Shown here: one piece after another, positions 25,398 to 33,020 of the stretch
How positions within the stretch are numbered: the stretch's first letter is position 1
Layout: every line of letters begins with the position of its first letter
IMG/VR virus record: IMGVR_UViG_3300008267_000140
Span: 1-37,729 of that record
Source: a virus
DNA length: 37,729 nucleotides
Direction: 5' to 3' (one strand)
Notes under the pieces: generated by a model
Seen by the model: the letters and a program-made list of their open reading frames with translations, nothing else
The model's database searches: none
Told to the model about the DNA's origin: nothing
Made by a program: the position numbers and the translations under genes

Positions 25398-26719
25398 TGT
25401 ATGATCCAAGTTATAGACCGGATTTAAGTACAAATAAAAATTTTTCTGCTGGTTCATTATACGAAGCAAGAACTTTTTATAATGATGGTACGATTCCTCA
25501 TATTATTGACAATGCACAAATTGCAAAAATACCTTTTTCTGACATCTATAGAGAACATGCATTTTATGGAATTTTAGACAACAGCGGAGATGTAATATCA
25601 CCGTTTATAACAGACGTTTATATGGATATTTGTGGTACTACTGAGAATGGAGAAAATTTATATTTACAAAACTTTGTAATAAAAGCTTTAGCTGATCTAA
25701 AAAAGGATTTAAAAAATAAATTATTAACTTGTGTACCACCAGGTGAATCTGTACAAAAAGCTGTTAATTCACCTTTTTTTAATTTTCAAGTTGTTGATGC
25801 TGTTAAGATTAATAATTCTGTTGCTACTGCTAATTTGGCTTATGCAGCAGTTATGGGATCTGCGTTTAAAAGAAATATAGCAAATAAAAATGAAATAAAC
25901 TCAAAAATAATTTCTGTAAAAGATTTTATATATTATTTTACTGACTTTTTAATTAAAAATAAGTTAGGAGCGGTGACTAAAACAAGAATGCAATGTAATA
26001 CTAGTTTTTCATACTTTAATTCAGGCTTAACATTTAGTATATCTCAAGATGACACAGGCGATGATGAAAATAAATTTGATAAATATTACAATGACATAGG
26101 GTTTGAGCAATTTTGTACATCTTGTATACAGTATGGATTTATGATAGATAAAAATATTCCGTTTATTTTGACTGCTGATCTATCTTCGCCTTTTATGAAA
26201 AAATATTGGATTAATGATAATATTCAGTCAATTGAAGATTTATTGTCGAAAAGATACTATAAAGTTTATAAAGAAGATTTTGATGGAATTAAAAAATTTT
26301 ATTGGGTTGCTTATTTACATTATGTTGATGAAAATCCATATATACCACAAGATTTAAAAAATGTTTGTATAAAAGAAATTCTACAGTATGTTCAAAACTT
26401 AGAAAATTATAAAAGACTTGATTTTTCTGATGGGCTAGGATACTATAAGTTTACATCTTATATTAATGAAAAATTTTGGATTAGACTTTATTTATATATG
26501 AAAATTCAAGATATGAATTTAGATATTGAACAGAAACAGTTTGAAAATACATTAAATACTTGTTATTCATATTTAAATTTTAGTTTAGATATGTCCATTA
26601 AATATATAAATTCGTTATTTGACGAAACAAAAGGTCATGAATATTTTGATTATTTACAAAGAATCGACACTATGGTAGAACAGCCGGTGTCGTCAGGACA
26701 CGTTAAACTAAAATTATAG
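25397..26719 (+). CDS. Structural protein of unknown function, baseplate cluster
   Basis: 440 residues, overlapping the giant baseplate gene by one base (TAATG), with GAGGAG at 25383-25388. It is Tyr/Phe/Asn/Lys-rich, with no signal peptide. A distinctive segment GFMIDKNIPFILTADLSSPFM lies at about residues 245-265, of a type I associate with virion proteins of marine T4-like phages. Operon position suggests a baseplate or virion component. I cannot assign a T4 counterpart. Confidence 0.5.
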   Translation: MYDPSYRPDLSTNKNFSAGSLYEARTFYNDGTIPHIIDNAQIAKIPFSDIYREHAFYGILDNSGDVISPFITDVYMDICGTTENGENLYLQNFVIKALADLKKDLKNKLLTCVPPGESVQKAVNSPFFNFQVVDAVKINNSVATANLAYAAVMGSAFKRNIANKNEINSKIISVKDFIYYFTDFLIKNKLGAVTKTRMQCNTSFSYFNSGLTFSISQDDTGDDENKFDKYYNDIGFEQFCTSCIQYGFMIDKNIPFILTADLSSPFMKKYWINDNIQSIEDLLSKRYYKVYKEDFDGIKKFYWVAYLHYVDENPYIPQDLKNVCIKEILQYVQNLENYKRLDFSDGLGYYKFTSYINEKFWIRLYLYMKIQDMNLDIEQKQFENTLNTCYSYLNFSLDMSIKYINSLFDETKGHEYFDYLQRIDTMVEQPVSSGHVKLKL

Positions 26720-26726
26720 GTGAAAA

Positions 26727-27929
26727 GTGCTGTTTCAAACATTAGATGAAAAAAGTGAATGTCCCATTATTTATGCTGATAAAAAATTTTCAAAAATAGA
26801 TCTTAAATCTGACTTAACTCATACATGGGATTACTGTGGGTTACTCAAAAATCTTGACATAGATTATGCAAATTTATTTGTAGAGGGAAAATCCTTAGAG
26901 GATTCATGCCCAGAGCACTTAAAAATTGATTATAATGAAATAATTAAAAAGTTAAAAGCAATTATTAATTCTTTCGTTCAAGCAAAAATTAATATGAATG
27001 ATAGTTGTTTTTATGATTTAGTACCTAAAAATTTTTTGCAAGACTATTGCGAATTAAAAAATAAAATATGTTTATATGTTTTTGATAATTATAAAAAACC
27101 AATTGAATATGAGTTTTTATTAAAGTTTACTAAAATTATTACAGATATAAAAAATAGAAAATTAAATGTTGATTTAGAATGTCTAAAACCAAAACTTGCA
27201 GACAATAAAACACTACAATTTTATAAAAAAATGTATAATCAAGAAAACTATATATCATATAATTTATTTGGTTCAATAACAGGTAGGTTAACAACAGCAA
27301 AAAATAGTTTTCCAATACAAACACTTTCAACGCAGTATAGAAGTATAATTAAACCAACAAACGATTGGTTTGTTGCATTTGATATGAATGCAGCAGAACT
27401 TAGAACATCTCTTGGTTTACTAGAAAAAACACTACCAGAAGAAGATTTATATGAATTATTAAAAAATGATATTTTTAATGATTCTTTGAGTAGGGCCGAG
27501 GTAAAGAAAGCAACTACATCATGGCTATATAATATTAATAATACGTCTGAATATTCAGAAAAACTAGACGATGTTTTTGAAAAAGATCGACTGTTAAATA
27601 GTTATTGGGACGGTAAATATGTTTACACTCCATTTAATAGAAAAATAGAATCAGATAAGTTTCACGCTATTCCTTACTTAAATCAAAGTACTTTTATTGA
27701 TTTATTTCATAGACAAGCAATAAAAGTAGATGACTTTTTGAAAGATAAAAAATCATTTATTTCTTTTTTTCTGCACGATGAAATTGTATTAGATTTTACC
27801 GATGATGAAAAAGAATATATAATTAATCTAATTAAAATCCTAGAAGATACACAGTTTGGAAAATATATTGTAAATGTTAAAGTTGGCAAAGATTTTGGAA
27901 GTATGAAAAAATTAAAATTAAAGGTATAA
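26727..27929 (+). CDS. Minimal family A DNA polymerase-like protein
   Basis: 400 residues from a GTG start with AGGTG just upstream. It carries the family A polymerase core in order: the GRLTT...FPIQTL segment (186-200), motif A D219-x-x-x-x-E224-L-R226, the motif B helix R256-x-x-x-K260 with Y268, a Y-V-Y-T-P-F-N-R segment (298-305), an A-I-x-x-x-x-Q320 element, and motif C H350-D351-E352. These correspond to Pol I D705/E710/R712, R754/K758/Y766, Q849 and H881/D882/E883. The Pol I Phe762 position is Thr264, and the usual Gly after Tyr is Asn269. There is no room for 3'-5' or 5'-3' exonuclease domains: the N-terminal 150 residues resemble at most a thumb. It lies in frame with the late structural genes and 1 base before the tubulin-like gene. 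Activity and role are unknown. Confidence 0.8.
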   Translation: MLFQTLDEKSECPIIYADKKFSKIDLKSDLTHTWDYCGLLKNLDIDYANLFVEGKSLEDSCPEHLKIDYNEIIKKLKAIINSFVQAKINMNDSCFYDLVPKNFLQDYCELKNKICLYVFDNYKKPIEYEFLLKFTKIITDIKNRKLNVDLECLKPKLADNKTLQFYKKMYNQENYISYNLFGSITGRLTTAKNSFPIQTLSTQYRSIIKPTNDWFVAFDMNAAELRTSLGLLEKTLPEEDLYELLKNDIFNDSLSRAEVKKATTSWLYNINNTSEYSEKLDDVFEKDRLLNSYWDGKYVYTPFNRKIESDKFHAIPYLNQSTFIDLFHRQAIKVDDFLKDKKSFISFFLHDEIVLDFTDDEKEYIINLIKILEDTQFGKYIVNVKVGKDFGSMKKLKLKV

Positions 27930-27930
27930 A

Positions 27931-28752
27931 ATGACTATTATAGGTCTTGGATCAGCTGGTTGTAATATTGCAGAAATGTTTGAAAACAATAAAAATCATG
28001 TATTATTAATTGATTCTAATATAGAAGGAGATAATTGTTTTTGTTTACCCGAATACGACAATCCAGAAGACTATGAAAATAAAATACCAGATTTAAAAAA
28101 TTTTTTATCTATTTCTCAAAAAAATGTGTTGTTTATTCTTGGTGGGTCTGGTAAAGTTACGGGTGCTACGTTAAAGATCCTAGAATCTATTAAAGATAGA
28201 AATATATTTATTTTATATATAAGACCAGATATTGAATTGCTGGGAAACATAGGAACAATGCAAGATAGACTAACATTTAATGTTCTACAACAATACTCAA
28301 GATCTGGTATTTTTAAAAAAATGTATATTATTAGTAACTCTAATCTAGAGTCTATAATAGGAGACATTCCAATAATAGGATATTATGAAACTTTAAATAA
28401 AGTTATATATAATATAATTAACTTTTTAATCGTTGATGATGATAAAAAACCTATTATCGACTCCACTACTCAAACAAAAGATATATGTAGAATTTGTACT
28501 TTTGGAATTTATGATTTAGAATCAGATATGGAAAAAATGCTATATGAATTTGATTTTATTGATGATAAATGTTACTGTTTTGTGATTAATGAAAATACAT
28601 TAAAATCGGATGGCAAATTATTTAAAGATATTAAAGAAAAAATGAAACAAAAAAGCTTAAATAATGTTAAGATATCATATAAAATATACAGTACACAAAG
28701 TGAAATAAATTACTGTTATGTCACTCAATACACTAGAAAAGTTCAAGAATAA
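27931..28752 (+). CDS. Divergent tubulin/FtsZ-like GTPase
   Basis: 273 residues. The N-terminal beta strand and loop MTIIGLGSAGCNIAEMF match the FtsZ opening (V-I-G-V-G-G-G-G-x-N). VLFILGGSGKVTGAT (66-80) matches the strand plus the T4 loop GGGTGTGAA, with several substitutions (K75, V76). Then ILYIRPD, an R-L-x-x-x-x-L-x-x-Y helix, and YIISNSNLESII (132-143) follow FtsZ VVT-P, the helix, and LIVIPNDRLLEVV. A further helix (ETLNKVIYNIINFLI, 153-167) fits the segment before the T7 loop, and acidic residues lie beyond it. The protein is shorter than FtsZ and lacks the C-terminal tail. Phage tubulins (PhuZ, TubZ) are known to position or carry DNA, but this one is not obviously of either type. 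It ends the late operon. Confidence 0.75.
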   Translation: MTIIGLGSAGCNIAEMFENNKNHVLLIDSNIEGDNCFCLPEYDNPEDYENKIPDLKNFLSISQKNVLFILGGSGKVTGATLKILESIKDRNIFILYIRPDIELLGNIGTMQDRLTFNVLQQYSRSGIFKKMYIISNSNLESIIGDIPIIGYYETLNKVIYNIINFLIVDDDKKPIIDSTTQTKDICRICTFGIYDLESDMEKMLYEFDFIDDKCYCFVINENTLKSDGKLFKDIKEKMKQKSLNNVKISYKIYSTQSEINYCYVTQYTRKVQE

Positions 28753-28766
28753 ATTTCTTGCTTTAC

Positions 28767-28823
28767 ACTCTAGCATTGGCTGTGCTAGAGTCATCAACAG
28801 TTGGTGAGCGGCTCTCGACCAAC
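28767..28823 (+). promoter_or_regulatory. Two hairpins in the gp32 leader
   Basis: Hairpin 1 is ACTCTAGCA (28767-28775) with TGCTAGAGT (28783-28791), a perfect 9-bp stem and 7-base loop, without a T run. Hairpin 2 is GTTGGT-GAG (28800-28808) with CTC-ACCAAC (28814-28823, one bulged G), ending one base before the AAGGAG ribosome-binding site of the ssDNA-binding protein gene. T4 gp32 represses its own translation by binding a structured leader, so an analogous operator is plausible here. Hairpin 1 could also process or stop the upstream late message. Confidence 0.55.
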
Positions 28824-28836
28824 AAGGAGAATAAAA

Positions 28837-29622
28837 ATGGCTATTGATCTATCAAAAATGCAAGCAAAACTAAAGGCTGTAACCGAAAAACCAACCAAGA
28901 AGACAACAGTATTTTGGAGTCCAAAGGAAGGAACAGCATACAATGTGCGTGTTCTTCCAACACCAGATGGTGATCCATTCAAGGAATACTGGTTCCACTA
29001 TGATCTAAGCAAGCAAGGTGGCTTTCTATGTCCAAAGAAGAACTTTGGCGAATCATGCGCTGCTTGTGATTTTGCATCAAAACTATATCGTGAAAAAACT
29101 GAAGAAAGTGCCAAGATGGCTAAAAAGTTCTTGGCTCGTCAACGATTCTTTTCAGCTGTCGTAGTTCGTGGTGAAGAAAGCGAGGGTGTTAAGGTATGGG
29201 GATATGGCAAGACTGCCTATCAAGATTTAATCGGTCTAGTGCTGAATCCAGACTATGGTGATATTACTGATCCAGAAGAAGGTCGTGATCTAAATCTTGT
29301 TGCAAATAAAAACCCTGGTCAATCTTATCCAATCACTAAGATTACTGCACGTGTTAAAACTTCCAAGCTCTGTAATTCAGAAACTCAATGTAAGGAGTTT
29401 ATGGACGGTCTACCCGACTTTGATGCGATTCATAATCGTAAAACTTCACAAGAAGTTGAAGGAATTCTAGATGAGTACCTAGCTACAGATCATACGGAGG
29501 AAGAGACAGAGAAGTCTTCAACTGAAACTGTTAAATTTGGAGCCAAGCCGGTTGCTAAACCAGCAGCTAAAAAATCAAATCCAGTAGATGATGCATTTGC
29601 AGAACTTGGACTTGATTCTTAA
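28837..29622 (+). CDS. 32: Single-stranded DNA-binding protein (gp32-like)
   Basis: 261 residues from ATG 28837, chosen because AAGGAGA is at 28824-28830; the in-frame ATG at 28801 upstream lacks a site and would run through the leader hairpins. The N-terminus is basic (residues 1-22), a cooperative-binding type arm. H54, C65, C74 and C77 reproduce the H-C-C-C zinc site of T4 gp32 with similar spacing. The C-terminus (about 205-261) is acidic, then Lys/Ala-rich, ending with DDAFAELGLDS, the type of tail that contacts replication partners. It coats single-stranded DNA for replication and recombination with the downstream UvsX and helicase. Codons are less AT-biased than in the late genes, suggesting high expression. 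Confidence 0.92.
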   Translation: MAIDLSKMQAKLKAVTEKPTKKTTVFWSPKEGTAYNVRVLPTPDGDPFKEYWFHYDLSKQGGFLCPKKNFGESCAACDFASKLYREKTEESAKMAKKFLARQRFFSAVVVRGEESEGVKVWGYGKTAYQDLIGLVLNPDYGDITDPEEGRDLNLVANKNPGQSYPITKITARVKTSKLCNSETQCKEFMDGLPDFDAIHNRKTSQEVEGILDEYLATDHTEEETEKSSTETVKFGAKPVAKPAAKKSNPVDDAFAELGLDS

Positions 29623-29644
29623 CAACAAAAATCTAATGTAGTAT

Positions 29645-29682
29645 AACGGGGAACAAGTAAAGAAAACTTGTTCCCCGTTTTC
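29645..29682 (+). terminator. Rho-independent terminator between gp32 and uvsX
   Basis: AACGGGGAACAAGT (29645-29658) and ACTTGTTCCCCGTT (29666-29679) form a perfect 14-bp stem with a 7-base A-rich loop, then more T. It ends only about 13 bases before the uvsX start, so uvsX is read only by read-through or from a promoter upstream of the hairpin. Confidence 0.9.
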
Positions 29683-29694
29683 ATAGGAGATATA

Positions 29695-30834
29695 ATGGCA
29701 AAGAAACAGACAGAGCAAGTAGGTAAAATATCTATTTCTGATATGAGAGCCTTAATTAATAAGGCTAATGGAAAGGTAGTTGCATATGATCTTCAAGAGG
29801 ATAATCCCACAGAAGTTACGGACTGGATTCCTACTGGATCACGTTGGCTTGATTCCATTATATGCAGAGGTAAGCTGGCTGGTATTCCTGTTGGAAAAAT
29901 ATCAGAATTGGCGGGAGAAACAGCAAGTGGAAAAAGCTATATGGCTGCACAAATAGCAGGAAATGCCCAAAAAATGGGAATTACTGTAGTCTATTTTGAT
30001 AGCGAAAGTGCAATTGATCCAGAGTTTCTACAAAAAGCTGGTTGTAATATTGAAGACTTGCTTTATATTCAAGCGGATTCTGTAGAATTTGTTTTAGAAA
30101 CTATTGAAAGCCTTATGACTAGCTCGAATAACAAATTTCTTTTCATATGGGATTCTGTTGCACTTACACCTAGTAAAAGTGATATTGAAGGAGACTATGA
30201 TCCACAGTCATCTATGGCAGTTAAACCACGTATTTTATCCAAAGGTTTATCAAAATTGGTACAACCAATTGCCAATAAACAATGTACATTTCTAGTACTT
30301 AATCAACTTAAAACAAATCTAAATGTAACTAATCCAAAATATGCTCAAGATAATGAAAAATATACAACACCTGGCGGCAAAGCTTTGGCTTATTCATATA
30401 GTTTAAGAATATGGTTAACTGGCGTTAGAGACAAGAATAGCTACGTAAACGATGAACGTGGATATCGAATCGGATCAGAAGTAAAAGCAAGGCTTGAAAA
30501 ATCTCGTTTCGGAACTCACGGAAGAGAGTGCTTCTTTAAGATTCTTTGGGGCGCAGAAGATGTTGGTATTCTAGACAATGAAAGCATCTTTACTGCGATT
30601 AAACCTTTCATTAAGCAAATGGGTGCGTGGTATGAGATAGAGGTAGAAGGAAAGCCTCGTAAATTCCAGAGCACAAATTGGGATCAGCTAATGAAAGAAG
30701 AAGCATTTAAGAATACTGTTCTTAAAATCATGGAAGAAGAGATTATTGTAAAATTTGATACACGTGAAGGTGATGCAAAAAATTACTACAATCTTGAAGG
30801 CGAAGCTTCAGAACCACAACTACTAACAGAATAG
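29695..30834 (+). CDS. uvsX: UvsX/RecA-like recombinase
   Basis: 379 residues from ATG 29695 with TAGGAGA upstream; a further upstream ATG at 29668 lies inside the terminator stem and is rejected. Walker A is GETASGKS (74-81). Walker B is FLFIWDS at about 150. A downstream VLNQLK segment matches RecA loop/beta regions, and a TTPGGKAL segment matches the conserved T-P-G-G-x-A-L motif. The protein forms filaments on single-stranded DNA and catalyses strand exchange. Its neighbours gp32 and helicase are its normal partners in T4-type recombination-dependent replication. A UvsY mediator was not identified with confidence; the next small gene is one candidate. Confidence 0.95.
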   Translation: MAKKQTEQVGKISISDMRALINKANGKVVAYDLQEDNPTEVTDWIPTGSRWLDSIICRGKLAGIPVGKISELAGETASGKSYMAAQIAGNAQKMGITVVYFDSESAIDPEFLQKAGCNIEDLLYIQADSVEFVLETIESLMTSSNNKFLFIWDSVALTPSKSDIEGDYDPQSSMAVKPRILSKGLSKLVQPIANKQCTFLVLNQLKTNLNVTNPKYAQDNEKYTTPGGKALAYSYSLRIWLTGVRDKNSYVNDERGYRIGSEVKARLEKSRFGTHGRECFFKILWGAEDVGILDNESIFTAIKPFIKQMGAWYEIEVEGKPRKFQSTNWDQLMKEEAFKNTVLKIMEEEIIVKFDTREGDAKNYYNLEGEASEPQLLTE

Positions 30835-30842
30835 GATAAAAT

Positions 30843-31148
30843 ATGGAAAACGAACAACAAGTATCTGATGAGCAACTTCAACAAGAGGAAGAAAATTTAA
30901 GAATTTATCTTGATGAAAATCCTTTACTTTCTAAATGGGAACCAACTGGTTTATTTAAGCAAGTAGAATCAAATTCAGAAAAATATCTTATTTCTTCGAT
31001 TATGGAAAGTATATCTTATAAAATGTTTGAAATGAAATATAAGGATGGGAAGTCGCAAGAAGATATTATGAAGTATCATGATAATTTTCTTGTTAAGATG
31101 AGGGAAATTGGAATTTTCAATGGAGATTTTTTAAAAAGTATTGACTAA
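30843..31148 (+). CDS. Small acidic helical protein after uvsX
   Basis: 101 residues, starting 8 bases after uvsX with AGGA upstream. It is acidic at the N-terminus (Glu/Gln-rich, residues 1-22), then contains NPLLSKWEPTGLF, and a helical remainder with KYKDGKSQEDIMKYHDNFL. There are no Cys pairs, membrane segments or nucleotide-binding motifs. Co-transcription with uvsX suggests a recombination accessory such as a UvsY-type mediator, but I see no sequence pattern that establishes it. A terminator follows. Confidence 0.5.
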   Translation: MENEQQVSDEQLQQEEENLRIYLDENPLLSKWEPTGLFKQVESNSEKYLISSIMESISYKMFEMKYKDGKSQEDIMKYHDNFLVKMREIGIFNGDFLKSID

Positions 31149-31162
31149 TACTATTTCTTAAT

Positions 31163-31172
31163 ACTATTTATT
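31163..31172 (+). promoter_or_regulatory. ACTATTTAT motif copy after the uvsX operon
   Basis: ACTATTTATT, identical in its first nine bases to the copies at 3539, 6860 and 8711, lies immediately before a terminator stem and 59-68 bases before the small membrane-protein gene at 31231. The terminator between motif and gene makes a simple promoter reading less likely here. Confidence 0.25.
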
Positions 31173-31173
31173 G

Positions 31174-31214
31174 GATAGACCAATAGTTTTATTACTATTG
31201 GTCTATCTTTTTTT
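31174..31214 (+). terminator. Rho-independent terminator
   Basis: GATAGACCAATAG (31174-31186) and CTATTGGTCTATC (31195-31207) form a perfect 13-bp stem with an 8-base loop, followed by seven T. It ends the uvsX transcript. Confidence 0.95.
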
Positions 31215-31230
31215 ATAGGAGAAAGGAGAC

Positions 31231-31407
31231 ATGCTTGTATTATTATTAGTTCTTGTTGCATCTTGTATTTACATTGTTTTAAAGTTACCTGAAGTTAAAG
31301 AAAGTAACCGTGAATTAGAAAAAGCAGAGGAAGAAAGAATAAGAGCTAAGATAAGAGCAGAAAATCTTAAAAGAAAGATAAGAAAAATAAAGAAAGATAA
31401 GGAATAA
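31231..31407 (+). CDS. Small membrane-anchored, charged-helix protein
   Basis: 58 residues, too short for many gene finders. GAAAGGAGAC at 31221-31230 directly precedes the ATG. Residues 2-17 are hydrophobic (LVLLLVLVASCIYIVL), followed by a Glu/Lys/Arg-rich helix to the end. V-A-S-C at residues 9-12 could be a lipobox, but there is no positive N-region, so a single transmembrane anchor is more likely. The layout resembles an inner-membrane spanin or other small phage membrane protein; nothing proves a role. It sits alone between two terminators. Confidence 0.6.
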   Translation: MLVLLLVLVASCIYIVLKLPEVKESNRELEKAEEERIRAKIRAENLKRKIRKIKKDKE

Positions 31408-31428
31408 AGCACAGCTTGACAATTAATT

Positions 31429-31462
31429 CCCACTCTGGCATCTTGTTCAGAGTGGGCTTTTT
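31429..31462 (+). terminator. Rho-independent terminator
   Basis: CCCACTCTG (31429-31437) and CAGAGTGGG (31448-31456) form a 9-bp stem with a 10-base loop, followed by C and five T. It isolates the small gene at 31231 from the next operon. Confidence 0.9.
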
Positions 31463-31474
31463 ATTGGAGCAGAT

Positions 31475-31738
31475 ATGATCAAGATAGAAAAAATATCAGA
31501 TAATATTTCTACAAAAGGCATGTATATGCCAATTTATATGGTTGATAATGTAGAGAGCTGGAATGAATTCACTCAATGGCTTTATTCTTTAGAAGATAAA
31601 GAAATGACACTTATGATGCCAGGAAATATATATCATTTTTATTCAGCAGAAGAGCGGCTACAGTTTGTTTTTGGATTTATAAAAGCTTGGGACGTTATTG
31701 ACGACACATACTTAAAAAAGTGTCATGGAGATGTATAA
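31475..31738 (+). CDS. Hypothetical protein before the UV endonuclease gene
   Basis: 87 residues with GGAGC before the ATG. It is a soluble mixed protein with many Met, Trp and Tyr residues (for example NVESWNEFTQWLYSLEDKEM at about 28-47). No known motif is recognised. The stop overlaps the next ATG (TAATG at 31736-31740), so translation is coupled to the UV-damage endonuclease. Function unknown. Confidence 0.55.
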   Translation: MIKIEKISDNISTKGMYMPIYMVDNVESWNEFTQWLYSLEDKEMTLMMPGNIYHFYSAEERLQFVFGFIKAWDVIDDTYLKKCHGDV

Positions 31739-32667
31739 TGGCTTTAGGATTATGTTGTCAGTGGCTAGAAGAACGCACAAAACGCGATGGTACTGTTGTA
31801 TATGAAAATGCAATCGATGAAAAATCTTTACAACTTGGAGCATACAAAAATGGCAAGTACTCTAGAGAAAGAATTATTGACACGTATCGAAATAATGTCG
31901 ATGAACACTTGCGAATTTTTCCTAAGATCATTGAAGGAGGCATCAAGTCTTTCAGATTGTCAAGCAGCCTCTTCCCGCTTTATGAGTTCTGTTCAGAACT
32001 TGCACGAAATGATCAGCTCATATTATCGGGACTTGCCAGCCTTGGAAAGCTATTTAAAGAAGCTGGAATCAGAGTCACCACCCATCCAGGTCAATTCACG
32101 GTGTTGTCTTCCGACAAACAACAAGTAGTAGAAAATTCAATTAAGGAGTTAGAATATCATGCGTGGATTTTTGACCAAATGGGCCTTGATCACTCACCTT
32201 ACTATGCGATCAATATTCATGGCGGTAAGGCGAAAAGATCAGAGCAACTTATAGATGTAATTAATTCTCTTCCAGATAATGTAAAATTAAGGCTTACGCT
32301 AGAAAATGATGAGAAATGCTATTCTATCAGTGATCTTGTTCAGATTGCTAGTCGTTGTAATATCCCTGTTGTATTTGATTCTCACCATCATAATTTCAAC
32401 AATGGAGGTCTTGAGCCGATTGATGCTTTTAATCTTGCGATTTCTACATGGGGTGAGATTAAAAGTTTGCAACATCTATCCAACACCGAACCTGGCAGAG
32501 AAAATTCTAGCTTCAACGATAAACGAGCGCATTCAGAAATGATACATTATGTGCCAGATTTTCAACTTAAAGCAATACAAGAAGATAGAATTGATGTTGA
32601 TATCGAAGCTAAACTAAAAAATCTTGCAATTTTTAAAATGAGAAGGGATTTTAATGTCGAAGTTTAA
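31738..32667 (+). CDS. uvsE: UV-damage endonuclease (UvdE/UvsE-like)
   Basis: 309 residues from ATG 31738. It begins with the family's G-L-C-C-Q-W segment and carries the TIM-barrel metal-ligand motifs in order: RVTTHPGQFTVLSS, YYAINIHGG, LRLTLENDEKCYS, PVVFDSHHHNFN. UvdE cuts the strand 5' to UV photoproducts without a glycosylase and belongs to the xylose-isomerase-like barrel family. It would repair phage DNA after sunlight exposure, supporting a sunlit habitat. The end overlaps the next gene by 14 bases. Confidence 0.9.
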   Translation: MALGLCCQWLEERTKRDGTVVYENAIDEKSLQLGAYKNGKYSRERIIDTYRNNVDEHLRIFPKIIEGGIKSFRLSSSLFPLYEFCSELARNDQLILSGLASLGKLFKEAGIRVTTHPGQFTVLSSDKQQVVENSIKELEYHAWIFDQMGLDHSPYYAINIHGGKAKRSEQLIDVINSLPDNVKLRLTLENDEKCYSISDLVQIASRCNIPVVFDSHHHNFNNGGLEPIDAFNLAISTWGEIKSLQHLSNTEPGRENSSFNDKRAHSEMIHYVPDFQLKAIQEDRIDVDIEAKLKNLAIFKMRRDFNVEV

Positions 32668-32998
32668 AAAGAAGACTGATGAAAATCTCAAAGAAGCAAA
32701 AACACTTCTAAAAGATGCATACGATAGAATCGAAGGAAATTACTCCAATATTCCAGGGTGTTGTATAGAAGTTTTTGTCTGCGGAAGAACATACCAAAAT
32801 TTTGTGGAAGAGCTATCTGCAAAAGATAAATTAAAATTAGATGAGTGGGGATATGTTCCATGCGATGCTTGTTTCAAAGCCAATAGAAAAAACAAAATAA
32901 ATAAAAATGGTAGATCGGATCTTGGATATATGCTTCTTACAATCATGCAAATTTTAGAAGAAAAACAGAAACAACAGCCCTATGATTATTCCAAGTAA
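32654..32998 (+). CDS. Hypothetical Cys-containing small protein
   Basis: 114 residues, starting inside the end of uvsE with AAGGGA upstream. A helical Lys-rich start is followed by IPGCCIEVFVCGRTY and GYVPCDACFKANRK, so four or five Cys residues could bind zinc (C-C, C, then C-x-x-C). The end is helical. No catalytic motif is seen, and the function is unknown. The gene is transcribed with uvsE and overlaps the reading frame just upstream of the next gene. Confidence 0.55.
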   Translation: MSKFKKKTDENLKEAKTLLKDAYDRIEGNYSNIPGCCIEVFVCGRTYQNFVEELSAKDKLKLDEWGYVPCDACFKANRKNKINKNGRSDLGYMLLTIMQILEEKQKQQPYDYSK

Positions 32999-33020
32999 TA
33001 TTTCATTCAGAAAGGTTAAA

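Noticed and set aside
28767-28791. 9-bp hairpin after the tubulin-like gene as an intrinsic terminator
   Set aside because: No T run follows the stem, so it is listed as leader structure; termination here is possible but not shown.
30843-31148. Naming the post-uvsX gene uvsY
   Set aside because: Position is suggestive, but no sequence pattern of UvsY is recognised, so it is left unnamed.
31416-31427. TTGACAATTAAT, identical to a strong bacterial -35 region
   Set aside because: About 17 bases downstream the sequence reads CATCTT, a poor -10, and the site runs straight into a terminator stem. Not called as a promoter.
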